A stretch of DNA of 54,059 nt from Synechococcaceae bacterium WB9_2_112 (GCA_010027605.1 RGUW01000003.1:1-54059), one strand, 5' to 3'; positions 27,206 through 35,883 are shown, numbered from the stretch's first letter. The notes: generated by a model not told the origin, from the letters alone. Program-made: numbers and translations.

Positions 27206-27606
27206 CCCTTGATGGCGATCGCCGAGATCTCCAGCTGGATGCCCAGCACCAGAGCCGAGACCTCCACCACAGCCCGAGAGGGGTAGGCGTTGGCATCGGG
27301 GAAATACTCCTGCCAGACCGCATCAAAGGTGTCGAGGGTGTCGATGTCGGTCAGGTAGACGGTGGCACTGACGACATCGCCAAAACTGAAGCCCGCTTCC
27401 TCGAGCACCGCCATCATGTTGCGCATCACCTGCCGCGCCTCCAGGGTGATGTCACCATTGCCGACGACCTGATCGGTTGCCGGATCGACCGGCAGCTGTC
27501 CGGTGATGAACAGCATGTCGCCCACCTGGAAGCCCTGGCTGTACGAGGCCACAGGCTTGGGGAAGCGGTCGCTGTGAATGGCTCGGCGGATCCGCGGTTC
27601 GGTCAT
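27202..27606 (-). CDS. ridA: RidA/YjgF family deaminase
   Basis: A 134-residue RidA-type protein: LFITGQLPVDPATDQVVGNGDITLEARQVMRNM, GDVVSATVYLTDIDTLDTFDAVW and the active-site Arg region YPSRAVVEVSAL. It hydrolyses reactive enamine/imine intermediates to ketoacids and ammonia. It is the first gene of the minus-strand operon ridA-cupin-gluconolactonase-Nif11-GlcG-VOC. Upstream is a 183-base divergent gap shared with the SDR gene, where I see no convincing promoter hexamers. Confidence 0.88.
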   Translation of the reverse strand: MTEPRIRRAIHSDRFPKPVASYSQGFQVGDMLFITGQLPVDPATDQVVGNGDITLEARQVMRNMMAVLEEAGFSFGDVVSATVYLTDIDTLDTFDAVWQEYFPDANAYPSRAVVEVSALVLGIQLEISAIAIKG

Positions 27607-27789
27607 GGCCTGGGTGGTCGGTCTGGCTTGCCCACACCGTAGGGAGCTCCGCCGGGCTGTGAACCCACTGTTACGGAGCCCGGGTTGAGCTCTGGTTGCC
27701 GTCTGTCGTGGGGTGTTGCAGATGGCGGCACGCTCCGGCAGTTCCTCCTAGGTTCTGCGGCATTCCCCTTCGAGCCGAGGGCCCGAGCC

Positions 27790-28593
27790 ATGACCACCAA
27801 TCCCTATGCCCAGGAGACTCTCTCCACGTTGCTGGCGGGCAAGGTGGCGATCGTCACCGGTGGCAACAGCGGCATCGGCAGGTCGATCGTTGAATGCCTG
27901 GCGCAGCTGGGAGCCAAGGTGGTGATCGATTACCGCTCCCACCCTGAAGCCACCGAGGAGATCGAGAAGGAGATCGGCAGCTATGGCGGCAGCAGCTTCG
28001 GGGTGCAGGCCGATGTCTCGAAGCTGGATGACCTGCAGCGTCTGGTCGATACGGCCGTGAGCCGCTACGGACGCCTTGATGTGATGGTCAATAACGCCGG
28101 AATCGAGACCCGCACCTCGATTCTCGACACCACCCCCGACGACTACGACAAGGTCCTGGATGTCAACCTGCGGGGTGTGTTCTTTGCTACGCAGTTTGCG
28201 GCCAAGCAGATGATCGCCCAGGGCGGCGGAGGTCGCATCATCAATATCTCCTCGGTGCATGAAGACTGGCCAATGCCCAATAACACCCCGTACTGCTGCG
28301 CCAAGGGCGGTGTGCGCATGATGACGCGAACCGCAGCCCTCGAACTCGCACCCCACGGCATCACCGTGGTCAACGTGGGACCTGGAGCCGTTGCCACACC
28401 GATCAACGATTCGACCATGAACAATCCTGAGCTGCTGGCCAAGCTCAATGCAGCCATACCGCTGGGGCGGATGGCCCAGCCCGAGGAGATTGCCCGTGTG
28501 GTCGGCTTCCTCGCCAGCGATGCGGCCAGTTACATCACGGCGACCACGATCTTTGCCGATGGCGGCATCATGCAGAGCAGCCCGGGGCTGTGA
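27790..28593 (+). CDS. Short-chain dehydrogenase/reductase (glucose 1-dehydrogenase-like)
   Basis: A 267-residue classical SDR: cofactor motif TGGNSGIG, structural NNAG, catalytic Ser in NISSVHEDW, YxxxK as YCCAK, and GPGAVATPIN. The Arg in VVIDYRSHPEA hints at NADP preference. The long, diagnostic IINISSVHEDWPMPNNTPYCCAKGG block is typical of glucose 1-dehydrogenase-type SDRs. The start is set at ATG 27790, after GAGGG; the longer ORF adds unsupported sequence. It is divergent from the ridA operon that contains a gluconolactonase, which fits aldose oxidation. Its stop overlaps the next gene's possible GTG start. Confidence 0.85.
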   Translation: MTTNPYAQETLSTLLAGKVAIVTGGNSGIGRSIVECLAQLGAKVVIDYRSHPEATEEIEKEIGSYGGSSFGVQADVSKLDDLQRLVDTAVSRYGRLDVMVNNAGIETRTSILDTTPDDYDKVLDVNLRGVFFATQFAAKQMIAQGGGGRIINISSVHEDWPMPNNTPYCCAKGGVRMMTRTAALELAPHGITVVNVGPGAVATPINDSTMNNPELLAKLNAAIPLGRMAQPEEIARVVGFLASDAASYITATTIFADGGIMQSSPGL

Positions 28594-28598
28594 TCGCC

Positions 28599-29102
28599 AT
28601 GGCCACAGAGGAATTTGTCCCCCTGTCCCGTCTTGAAGCCGAACTCGGCATCAGCCGGGTTGATCTGTTGCTGTTGATCCGTCGCCTTGGCCTGGAGCCG
28701 ATCCGTCGGGGCATGCGCACGTTCCTGAGCAGTCAGGATGCCGCCATGCTGGTGAGCCGCATCGCCGGAGAGGGCACCGAATCGGTGGCGGCTGAACTGG
28801 TGCTGGAGGAGTCTCCGGTCAGTCAGCTGCCGGTTCCGATCGAGCCGCAGTGGTTCAAGGCGGATCTCTATGCCGACCTGCGGCTGTTTCGCGAACGCCT
28901 GGAGATTCTTGAGCGCCTGGTGCGCACCGGGATTGAGATCGACAGCCGGGAGCTGGCCGATCTGTTGCAGCTCAAACGTCTACCTTCCGTGGAGCAGCAG
29001 GGGGATGCCGCCTTCTTTGATCGTCTGGGGCTGCGGTTCTGGCGGCGCAACAGAGCCGGTCAGCGTCTCAGCTGGAGGGTGACAGCCAGCTCGGAACCAT
29101 GA
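28599..29102 (+). CDS. Hypothetical protein with MerR-like N-terminal HTH
   Basis: A 167-residue protein. Residues about 8-55 look like a MerR/AlpA-type winged helix (VPLSRLEAELGISRVDLLLLIRRLGLEPIRRGMRTFLSSQDAAMLVSRI). A middle region is acidic, and residues about 90-130 form an amphipathic helix (LYADLRLFRERLEILERLVRTGIEI) that could dimerise. The C-terminal FWRRNRAGQRLSWRV is basic. GTG 28590 is an alternative start overlapping the SDR stop. It may regulate the neighbouring SDR or operon; I cannot name a family. Confidence 0.65.
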   Translation: MATEEFVPLSRLEAELGISRVDLLLLIRRLGLEPIRRGMRTFLSSQDAAMLVSRIAGEGTESVAAELVLEESPVSQLPVPIEPQWFKADLYADLRLFRERLEILERLVRTGIEIDSRELADLLQLKRLPSVEQQGDAAFFDRLGLRFWRRNRAGQRLSWRVTASSEP

Positions 29103-29103
29103 C

Positions 29104-29123
29104 AATGGCGTGAAATGGCGTGA
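29104..29123. repeat. Perfect tandem 10-bp repeat AATGGCGTGA x2
   Basis: Two head-to-tail copies of AATGGCGTGA begin just after the HTH-protein stop, upstream of the Na+/H+ antiporter. Position before a promoter-like AT-rich patch makes an operator possible; two copies could also be a chance slippage. Confidence 0.5.
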
Positions 29124-29142
29124 GCTGTCTGTGGTTCCGTTG

Positions 29143-29176
29143 TTGACGCTCATTACGATGCGATCACTGATTATTT
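29143..29176 (+). promoter_or_regulatory. Possible promoter of the Na+/H+ antiporter gene
   Basis: TTGACG at 29143-29148 resembles a -35 box, and TGATTATTT at 29168-29176 resembles an extended -10 within the only AT-rich patch of this gap. The 22-base spacing is longer than the usual 17, so the two may not work together. A GGAG ribosome site and GTG start follow. Confidence 0.25.
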
Positions 29177-29191
29177 AGCCTGGAGATCACC

Positions 29192-30616
29192 GTGATTGTC
29201 AGTTGGTCTGACCTGTCGGTCCTGGCCGTCGTCCCGGCCTTGCTGGCGCAGACTTCTGAGCCTGGCGAAGCTGTTCTGGGCTCGGTGTTGCAGTCTCCCC
29301 AGACTCTGACGCTGGCCAGCTTGCCAGTGCAGCTTGCGGCCATCGGTCTGGTGCTGGTGATCAGCATCGTGGTCGATCGCTATGCCCTGCGCATTGGCGT
29401 GCCTGGGGCGTTGGCGCTGTTTGGTGCCGGGGTGGTCATCCAGCCGGTCTCGGGGTCGAGCTTTGATCACAAGGGCTTTGAAAGCCTGCACGTGATCGCC
29501 TTGTGCCTGTTGCTGTTCTACAGCGGTGTCAAGCTGTGCCGCCGGTATTTCAAGCGTCAGGACTATCTGATCCCATCGCTGCTGTTGTCGGTTCTGGGTG
29601 TGCTCATGGTGATTGTGATCGGTGCCGGCGTGATGTATTTCGCCCTCGGATCGATCGAGGCTCGCTTCAGCACAAGCTCCCAGCCGCTGTTGATCGCGAT
29701 GGCCATGTCGTATTGCATCGCCCCGTTGGATTGGGGCTCCTTCAGTTTTCTCGTCAAGCGGGTCAGGCGCTTCAGTGACCATGTCTCCGGAGTGCTGGAG
29801 TTTGAGACAGCCATCAGTGCTGCGATGACCCTTATCCTTGGCGATGCTCTGTTTGAGTTCTTCACCAACCAGGGGACCTCCACCTTGCTCTCGCGTGCTG
29901 TCAACATCTTTGTGGGCAGCATCTCCGAGGGTATCGTCGTCGGCGCTGTACTGGGCTATCTCCTCTCTGTGGCGATCAAGCGGTTTGCGCTGGAGCGCTC
30001 CCAGTCGATCGATCTGGCGATCGGATTCGTGATGATCGGTTACGGCTTCAATTCCTGGCTTGGCCAGGGTGGGCTGGTCTGCAGTCTGGTGATGGGACTG
30101 GTGGTGAGTGTCATGCTCTCCAACGAGGAAAGCAAGGATGAAAAAGAGATGCTGTCTGTTCAGCTTGAGTCGATCAACATTGCCTGCGAATCGCTGATTT
30201 TCTTCATGGCGGGTCTGGCGGTTGACCTGAGGCATGGCTTCCTTGCCTCACTGCTGGCTGGCATCGTGCTTGTTGCTGTGGTGTGGGTCCTGAGGCCCAT
30301 CACCGTGGCACTGTTTTTCCGTGGTTCCAACTTTCTCAATACTGGTGAGCAGCGCTTCCTGTCCTTCTGGGCACCCAAGGGAGCCATTTCCATGGCCCTG
30401 GCGATCACCATTCCCGACCTGATTGAAAAAAGCGGCATCCCCTACAGCCAGGTCATCAATCCAGTGTCTGAATCGTTCGTGATCGATTCGGTGTGTTTTG
30501 GGGTGGTGATTTCCATGCTGATCAAGAGTCTGATTCTCCCTTCCCTGCACCAATGGCTGGTGGTTGAGGTCAGTGACGCTCCAGTGGACGTGATTTCGGC
30601 TGGACCCTCGTCTTAG
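29192..30616 (+). CDS. CPA1-type Na+/H+ antiporter
   Basis: A 474-residue cation:proton antiporter with about twelve helices. Family landmarks are a variant ion-binding region SYCIAPLDWGSFSF (in place of xxTDPVA), GVLEFETAISAAMTLILGDALFEFF, LIFFMAGLAVDLRH and FWAPKGAISMALAITIP (the conserved Arg/Lys-Gly helix). It has an N-terminal extension with a hydrophobic stretch that may act as a signal or extra helix. The GTG start is supported by GGAG six bases upstream. It should exchange Na+ (or K+) for H+ at a membrane. The last 47 bases overlap the convergent P-type-ATPase-like gene. Confidence 0.82.
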   Translation: MIVSWSDLSVLAVVPALLAQTSEPGEAVLGSVLQSPQTLTLASLPVQLAAIGLVLVISIVVDRYALRIGVPGALALFGAGVVIQPVSGSSFDHKGFESLHVIALCLLLFYSGVKLCRRYFKRQDYLIPSLLLSVLGVLMVIVIGAGVMYFALGSIEARFSTSSQPLLIAMAMSYCIAPLDWGSFSFLVKRVRRFSDHVSGVLEFETAISAAMTLILGDALFEFFTNQGTSTLLSRAVNIFVGSISEGIVVGAVLGYLLSVAIKRFALERSQSIDLAIGFVMIGYGFNSWLGQGGLVCSLVMGLVVSVMLSNEESKDEKEMLSVQLESINIACESLIFFMAGLAVDLRHGFLASLLAGIVLVAVVWVLRPITVALFFRGSNFLNTGEQRFLSFWAPKGAISMALAITIPDLIEKSGIPYSQVINPVSESFVIDSVCFGVVISMLIKSLILPSLHQWLVVEVSDAPVDVISAGPSS

Positions 30617-32732
30617 ACGTCGGCGTGCGCATTGCCATCAGGTTGTTGAGTTCGGCAAGCAGCAGGGGAATGTCAGCCAGCAGCACCGTCTGAAGCGGGG
30701 CGATCCATCCTGCTGCCGTCGCCAGCGACGTCACGAGCTGGCTCGCTCCCAGCAGACCAAGATTCTGGTTGCAGGCGTGGGTCATGCTGCGGCTGATTCG
30801 GATCAGTCGCGGCAACCACAGGGCATCAGCGCCGAGTGACAGATCGCAGATCGACGACAGATAGCGGCTGTCGTCATCCACATCCAGACCAATCGACACG
30901 TCGGCCTGGGCCAGTGCTGGCAGATCATGCAACACGTAGCCGACGAAGCCGACCGCTCCTTGCTGCTGCAACTGCTGGACCAGTTCGAGACGTTCGCTTG
31001 CCGTGCACGAGCCGTGTTGATGCTCGGGACTGATCCCCAGTTCGGTCGCGATCTCCCGCAGATTCTCCACCGGCTCACTGGCAATGAGATGGAGGGTGAT
31101 GCCCATGTTCCTGAGCAGCCCGCAGGTCTCGAGCCAATGGCCGTCGGGTTCGCGGATCAGTTCGACGCGGCCGAGCAGCTCGTCACCCTGCCAGACCTCC
31201 AGAGGCAGAAAGTGGGGATGGTGCGGCGCCGGTGCATCGCTTCTTGACTGGCGAAGGGTCCAGCAGCGACCGTCTTCGGCGTCGATGCGCCAGCCCTCGA
31301 ACAGGTCGTCGATGATGACGTTGCTGACGGCAACGGGATCGGCAACCTGCTGGAGTTGTTGTGACCAGATCACCGCGCCATCCTTGCCGCAGAGCCAACG
31401 CTGTGTTCCGGCCAGCAGTTGCACCAGGGACCCCGACCGCGCAGTGCTGCTGGTGTCGATCCGTTCGCACACCTGGATGCCGCCGATGCGATCAAGGCAG
31501 CTGCGGCTGATCACCAGATGGCGGATCGTGCCCAGGGTCTCGATCGCCTGGGGATGACGCACCCGCAGCTTGTGCAGATTCAGATCGGCAATGGCCGTGA
31601 TCTGGGCTGCCAGCTTGTGGCTTTCCCAGTCACTGACCGGGTTGAACTGGAAAGCCGCAAGTGAGCGCTCCACCGCACCCTGGGCCAGGAACACCCCACC
31701 GAGGCCCAGCAGCAGCGGGGGCATCACCCGCCGGTACGACTGGATCCAGCGTTCGGCGGCGCTGGGGTCGGGTTCGGGACGCTGGTGATGCTCGCGAAGC
31801 AGGTCGTAGGCCGGGTCGGAGCGGATGCAGCGTTCGATGCTTGCCGTGGCTTCGCCACTGATCACCAGCGCGCCCGGGAGGATCGCATCACCGGCTGCAA
31901 CCGCCTGCGGACGCCAGTCACCATCGACGAGACGGTTGATGATCACCAGCTTGCCGCTGGTCACTCTGGCTGAGAGAAAGCAGTGCTGACGCCGCCGCAG
32001 CGTGATGGTCATGCCAACGGTCGCCTCATGCAGTGGCAGGCGCTGCAGGGCGCCGTCGGGACTCAGGCATTCCAGGTTGACGGCGTCTCCGAGACGATCG
32101 AGGAGATGGTCGCTGTCAAGCAGCAGATCGTCGCGGTCCACGGCGTTCTGGGTCGCCTCGACCGCATCACCGATTGCCAGGTCGACCAGGGCTTCGGCTG
32201 CCAGGCCTCGACTCACCAGCACTCCCGAAAAACTCAGCTCCAGCGTCTCAACGGTGAGTTTGCGCTTTCTGAGCTGATGGATCACCTCACGGGTCAGAGG
32301 CCATAGCAGTAGCAACGTGGCACCGCTCATCACAAGGCTGGGGAGCGCCACCAGACCTTCAAGCGCGAGCAGCCCTGCGCAGACACCGCCATGGAGAAGG
32401 GTCTTCTGCACCTTCCGGCCCGAGAAGGGTGGGTTGGGCACAGTCAGCAGCGACTCCTCCAGGGGCGTCATCTGAAGGGCCAGCACCAGCAGGTTGATGA
32501 CTTCCTCGCGTCGGTGCTGGGGGTAGTCGATGCAGACCGAACCCGCTAGCGCATTGATGCGAAACCGCGACAGCCAGTGACAGCTGGTCAGGATCAAGCG
32601 GCAGTGATGGCGCAGCAGGGGCGATGCGATCAGCTCGGGCTGACGCACGCGCAGGCGACCGGGAAGATCGCTGACGATCTGCCAGCCCTCGCAGGCACTG
32701 CTGGATTGGGGTGTGCGCGTGGCGACGGCCAT
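30570..32732 (-). CDS. P-type ATPase-derived pseudoenzyme with N-terminal HMA-like domain
   Basis: An intact 720-codon frame (732 from the alternative ATG 32768). An HMA-like domain with PGRLRVR comes first, then hydrophobic helices and a region alignable end to end with the adjacent active P-type ATPase. Catalytic sites are gone: the DKTGT loop reads LVISRSCLDRIGG (phospho-Asp to Ser), TGES reads VDGDW, GDGIND reads GYVLHD, and no HP motif is seen. Fold-defining blocks remain (LPALAQADVSIGL, RISRSMTHACNQNLG). It therefore cannot form the aspartyl-phosphate and probably acts as a partner or regulator of the active pump. No internal stops, so it is not a decaying pseudogene. Confidence 0.75.
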   Translation of the reverse strand: MAVATRTPQSSSACEGWQIVSDLPGRLRVRQPELIASPLLRHHCRLILTSCHWLSRFRINALAGSVCIDYPQHRREEVINLLVLALQMTPLEESLLTVPNPPFSGRKVQKTLLHGGVCAGLLALEGLVALPSLVMSGATLLLLWPLTREVIHQLRKRKLTVETLELSFSGVLVSRGLAAEALVDLAIGDAVEATQNAVDRDDLLLDSDHLLDRLGDAVNLECLSPDGALQRLPLHEATVGMTITLRRRQHCFLSARVTSGKLVIINRLVDGDWRPQAVAAGDAILPGALVISGEATASIERCIRSDPAYDLLREHHQRPEPDPSAAERWIQSYRRVMPPLLLGLGGVFLAQGAVERSLAAFQFNPVSDWESHKLAAQITAIADLNLHKLRVRHPQAIETLGTIRHLVISRSCLDRIGGIQVCERIDTSSTARSGSLVQLLAGTQRWLCGKDGAVIWSQQLQQVADPVAVSNVIIDDLFEGWRIDAEDGRCWTLRQSRSDAPAPHHPHFLPLEVWQGDELLGRVELIREPDGHWLETCGLLRNMGITLHLIASEPVENLREIATELGISPEHQHGSCTASERLELVQQLQQQGAVGFVGYVLHDLPALAQADVSIGLDVDDDSRYLSSICDLSLGADALWLPRLIRISRSMTHACNQNLGLLGASQLVTSLATAAGWIAPLQTVLLADIPLLLAELNNLMAMRTPTSKTRVQPKSRPLERH

Positions 32733-32745
32733 GGTGCTAGGAGGA

Positions 32746-33300
32746 TCAACCCATGGTGCTGACTGCATCCATGAATGGACGCCTGAGCCACAGGGCCAGT
32801 TCCACCAGGGAGTAGGCCAACAGCACCACCAGGCTGCCGGGCGACAGCGGCAGCATCATGCCCACGATGCCCAGCAGCAGCAGTGCGCTGGCCGATGCCA
32901 GCAGGATCAGGCTGACGCCAGCACTGAGGCCGTTGAGCAGCCAGTGCAGTGGTGCCAGCAGGGTGCTCCCCGGTCCGCGCGTGTGGATCTGAATCGGGGC
33001 TGCTTCCGGGGGCTGGGCACCGCAGCCGTTCAGGGCCGCAAGCAGGGCCTGCACACCCTGACGCAAGGTCGATGGGGCCGTTTGTTGACCGTCCCGGTGA
33101 CCGTCACCAGGCGGTTGGTACCAGAGCACCACCGAGGTGGCGTTGCGGTTCAGCCGCCAGCGCAGGGGCAGGCCCTCCAGGTGATGCTGGAGCTGCTCCT
33201 GCAGCAGGGTCCATGAGAACGGGGTCGCCGAGTTGATCCGGTAGCGTTGCCGCATCGGACTCTTGTGGACCAGCTCAAGACAGCCGAGCAGGCTGGCCAT
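32746..33300 (-). CDS. HMA-like domain + membrane hairpin protein (1)
   Basis: A 184-residue protein. Residues about 10-70 (LELVHKSPMRQRYRINSATPFSWTLLQEQLQHHLEG ... ATSVVLWYQP) look like a divergent HMA beta-alpha-beta domain with a basic first strand and no CxxC. A linker follows, then two or three hydrophobic helices: LLAPLHWLLNGLSAGVSLILLASASALLLLGIVGMMLPLSPGSLVVLLAYSLVELAL. The PLSPGSLVVLLAY turn resembles the PGTPFFLLAWW turn of the second protein of this type in the cluster. ATG 33300 is chosen because it lies just after the P-type ATPase stop; the longer ORF reads through that gene. Confidence 0.65.
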   Translation of the reverse strand: MASLLGCLELVHKSPMRQRYRINSATPFSWTLLQEQLQHHLEGLPLRWRLNRNATSVVLWYQPPGDGHRDGQQTAPSTLRQGVQALLAALNGCGAQPPEAAPIQIHTRGPGSTLLAPLHWLLNGLSAGVSLILLASASALLLLGIVGMMLPLSPGSLVVLLAYSLVELALWLRRPFMDAVSTMG

Positions 33301-33304
33301 GGGC

Positions 33305-35818
33305 TCAGGCCAGAAGTGCCACGTAGGTGCCGTCGCCGGAGACATGGCTCCACGACAGTCCTTCGGGATCGAGGCTGCGACTCCAGTTGGCCAGATCGCC
33401 ACGACGACGGCGCGCCGTGAGCGTCTGGTGCGTGGTGCCCAGTCGTGTTGCCAGGGCCTTCGCCGTCAGGGTTGTGGGAGCTTTGGCGTCGCCTGGGGTG
33501 TTGGTTTTCTCTGTGGCGTTTGCTGATGTCTTTGCTGGGGCGTTGCCGGAGGCGTCAGGCGTGGCAGTGGGTTGCGATGCGGGGGCGACCGATGGCAAGG
33601 GCGCGGGGGTGAAAGCCAGGGTGCGCATCGCATTGCCGGCAGCCACCAGGCAGGAGCCATTGTTGAGCAGCACAGCAGCGATCGGACTCACCGGGATGAA
33701 CGTGCCGATCACCAGAGCCGACAGGTTCGGAACGCCGACGATGCCGATGTTCTGACGCACCAGCGCGAAGGTGCGCCGGGCCAGATCCTGAGCCACCAGC
33801 AGACCGGAGACCTTGTCGTTGGTCAGCACGATGTCGGCCGTTTCACGGGCCAGATCGCTGCCGGAGGCAAAGGAAACCGACACGTCGGCATAGGCAAGAG
33901 CGGCCGAGTCATTGATGCCATCGCCCACGAAGGCAACCTTGTGACCTTGTTCGGCCAGCTGTTTCACCAGTTCGGCTTTCTGATCGGGAAGCGCTTCGGC
34001 ATGCACTTCGTGAGGTTCGAGACCCAGCTGGGCGGCGACGGCGTGAGCCACGCTGGCCACATCCCCGGTGAGCATGTGGGCCTGGATGCCTCGCCGGTGC
34101 AGTTCGGCCACCAGGTCACGGCTGTCGGGTCGCAGTTGATCAGCGGCATAGAACACGGCAGCCACGGTTCCGTCGACCGCCAGATAGACAGGCGTCGAGG
34201 CCTGCAGTGCCTGATCCGGGTGCAGCTCGGGTACAGCCAACCCCTCCTCGCGCAGGATCTTGGCGTTGCCGATCAGTACCGATTGACCGTCGATCACGGC
34301 GCAGACACCCTTGCCGATGCGGTAATCCCAGGCTTCGCAAGGCCCAGGATCGAGACCAAGGCCTTCGGCATGGGTCACGATCGCAGTGGCGATCGGATGG
34401 TTGAGCCCCTGCTCGGCACTGGTGGCCAGCCAGGTGAGTCGATGGAGGTCCAGGGTCGGGTGGAGCACATCGACATGCACCACCGAGGGATGACCCTGGG
34501 TCAGGGTGCCGGTCTTGTCGAACACGACCACATCGATGTCGACAAGTTGTTCGAGCGCCCGGCCGCTGCGAATCAACAGCCCCTGGGAGCCAGCCCGGGT
34601 CAGGGCCGCCATGATCGCAGTGGGAACCGAGACGCGCAGACCGGTGCCCAGATCGAACATCAGCAGTGAGGCCGCCTGGGCCACATTTCCGGCGCTCAGC
34701 AGCAGCGAGACGCCCGCCAGCATCAGCGTCGGCATCACGAACCGGTTGGCGATACGGGCGGCGAAGTTGCCGACCCGGGTGTCGTAGACCGGCGCAGCTT
34801 CGATCATTGCCGTGATCTGGCCGATGCGGGTCTCATCGCCCACGGCCTTGATCAGAACCGTCAGGGATCCTTCCAGCAGGATGAAGCCGGCCAGGACCTC
34901 GTCGCCGCTGCCGGCATGGCGAGGCACTGATTCACCGGTCAGCTTGACCACATCGAAACTGCCTTCGCCGCTCTCAATCACCCCATCGACCGGAATGCTG
35001 TCGCCGGGGAAGAACAGCACCCGGTCGCCCGCGATCAGCTCCGAGCTGGGCACGACCTCCTCGGAGCCGTCGGGACGCAGACGTCTTACATCAGCCTGCA
35101 GGCTGGCCAGCAGATCGGTGTTGGCTGAATGGGCGATGCGCTGGGTGGCGTCGCGCACGGCCTCGCCTCCCTCGATCATGCTGATCATCAGCGCGGGGCC
35201 CACCAGGAATCCTTCGAGGCTGTGCAGCGTGACAGCCAGAGCGTCGAGGAAGTCGACGTTGATCTTGCGTTCCTCACGCAGGCCGGCCCAGGCGCGTTTG
35301 AAGCTCAGGTGGGCCGAAACCAGAATGAAGCCGGCTACAGCCAGCGGTGGCAGGGCCAGGGGGCCGGCCAGCAGGGCCAGGGCCAATGAACTGACCGGCA
35401 GGATGATGCGTGACGGCACAAAGCTGTCATCGTCACCATCCTGCTCGGCGGCTGGCTTGGCGACGGCTTCTGGCTTCTCTGAGGCCAGCAGGACCGAGCT
35501 GTCGGGGAGGTCCCGAATCCATCGCTGCAGGGAGGCTTCATCGCAGGGTGCCAGCTCCGGGCTGGTGAACTGCACAACGCAGCTGCAGGCCAGGGGGTTC
35601 AGACGCACGTCCCGTACCTGCGGCAACCCAGCCAGATGGCGACGGAGCCCCTGCTGAACCGCTTCGCTGGGATGGAGCCGCAGCCGCAGCCGCAGGCCAC
35701 TGCGATGGACAACGGCCTCGACGGGGCTGTCGGCTGCAGTCAAAGGAACCAACCGGGGCCGTGGTCCGCCGCTGCGGCGGATGGTGCGGGCCCTGGAAGG
35801 CAACTCTTCAGCAAGCAC
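33305..35818 (-). CDS. P-type ATPase with HMA-like N-terminus, no CPx motif, and C-terminal HTH-like domain
   Basis: An 837-residue cation pump. An HMA-like domain lies at about 33-105 without CxxC. TGES is at 294-297, DKTGTLT with phospho-Asp434, NHP at 473-475, TGD at 584-586 and GDGIND at 632-637; all catalytic motifs are intact. The transport-site helix reads DLGTGLRVSVPTAI (389-402) where heavy-metal pumps have CPC, and the later YN is PN, so the ion is unknown. After a Pro/Ala/Thr-rich linker (about 737-779), residues 780-837 (LTAKALATRLGTTHQTLTARRRRGDLANWSRSLDPEGLSW) look like a small DNA-binding helix-turn-helix. GTG start at 35818; internal starts are possible. Confidence 0.85.
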   Translation of the reverse strand: MLAEELPSRARTIRRSGGPRPRLVPLTAADSPVEAVVHRSGLRLRLRLHPSEAVQQGLRRHLAGLPQVRDVRLNPLACSCVVQFTSPELAPCDEASLQRWIRDLPDSSVLLASEKPEAVAKPAAEQDGDDDSFVPSRIILPVSSLALALLAGPLALPPLAVAGFILVSAHLSFKRAWAGLREERKINVDFLDALAVTLHSLEGFLVGPALMISMIEGGEAVRDATQRIAHSANTDLLASLQADVRRLRPDGSEEVVPSSELIAGDRVLFFPGDSIPVDGVIESGEGSFDVVKLTGESVPRHAGSGDEVLAGFILLEGSLTVLIKAVGDETRIGQITAMIEAAPVYDTRVGNFAARIANRFVMPTLMLAGVSLLLSAGNVAQAASLLMFDLGTGLRVSVPTAIMAALTRAGSQGLLIRSGRALEQLVDIDVVVFDKTGTLTQGHPSVVHVDVLHPTLDLHRLTWLATSAEQGLNHPIATAIVTHAEGLGLDPGPCEAWDYRIGKGVCAVIDGQSVLIGNAKILREEGLAVPELHPDQALQASTPVYLAVDGTVAAVFYAADQLRPDSRDLVAELHRRGIQAHMLTGDVASVAHAVAAQLGLEPHEVHAEALPDQKAELVKQLAEQGHKVAFVGDGINDSAALAYADVSVSFASGSDLARETADIVLTNDKVSGLLVAQDLARRTFALVRQNIGIVGVPNLSALVIGTFIPVSPIAAVLLNNGSCLVAAGNAMRTLAFTPAPLPSVAPASQPTATPDASGNAPAKTSANATEKTNTPGDAKAPTTLTAKALATRLGTTHQTLTARRRRGDLANWSRSLDPEGLSWSHVSGDGTYVALLA

Positions 35819-35883
35819 GAGAGGAGGCAGGCGAGGGAATCGACGAAGCTGGAGCGAGACCGGAGGGGACGGAGGCCTCCTGC

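Noticed and set aside
27607-27789. Promoter hexamers in the ridA/SDR divergent gap
   Set aside because: A TTGCAG and a TAGGTT are present but 27 bases apart; not convincing as a sigma-70 promoter.
29171-30235. 354-aa minus-strand ORF opposite the Na+/H+ antiporter
   Set aside because: Gln/His/Asp-rich translation typical of the antisense strand of a membrane-protein gene.
35871-35880. Palindrome GGAGGCCTCC between DUF5132-A and the P-type ATPase
   Set aside because: A 10-bp palindrome in GC-rich DNA with no loop or U-tract; too weak to call an operator or terminator.
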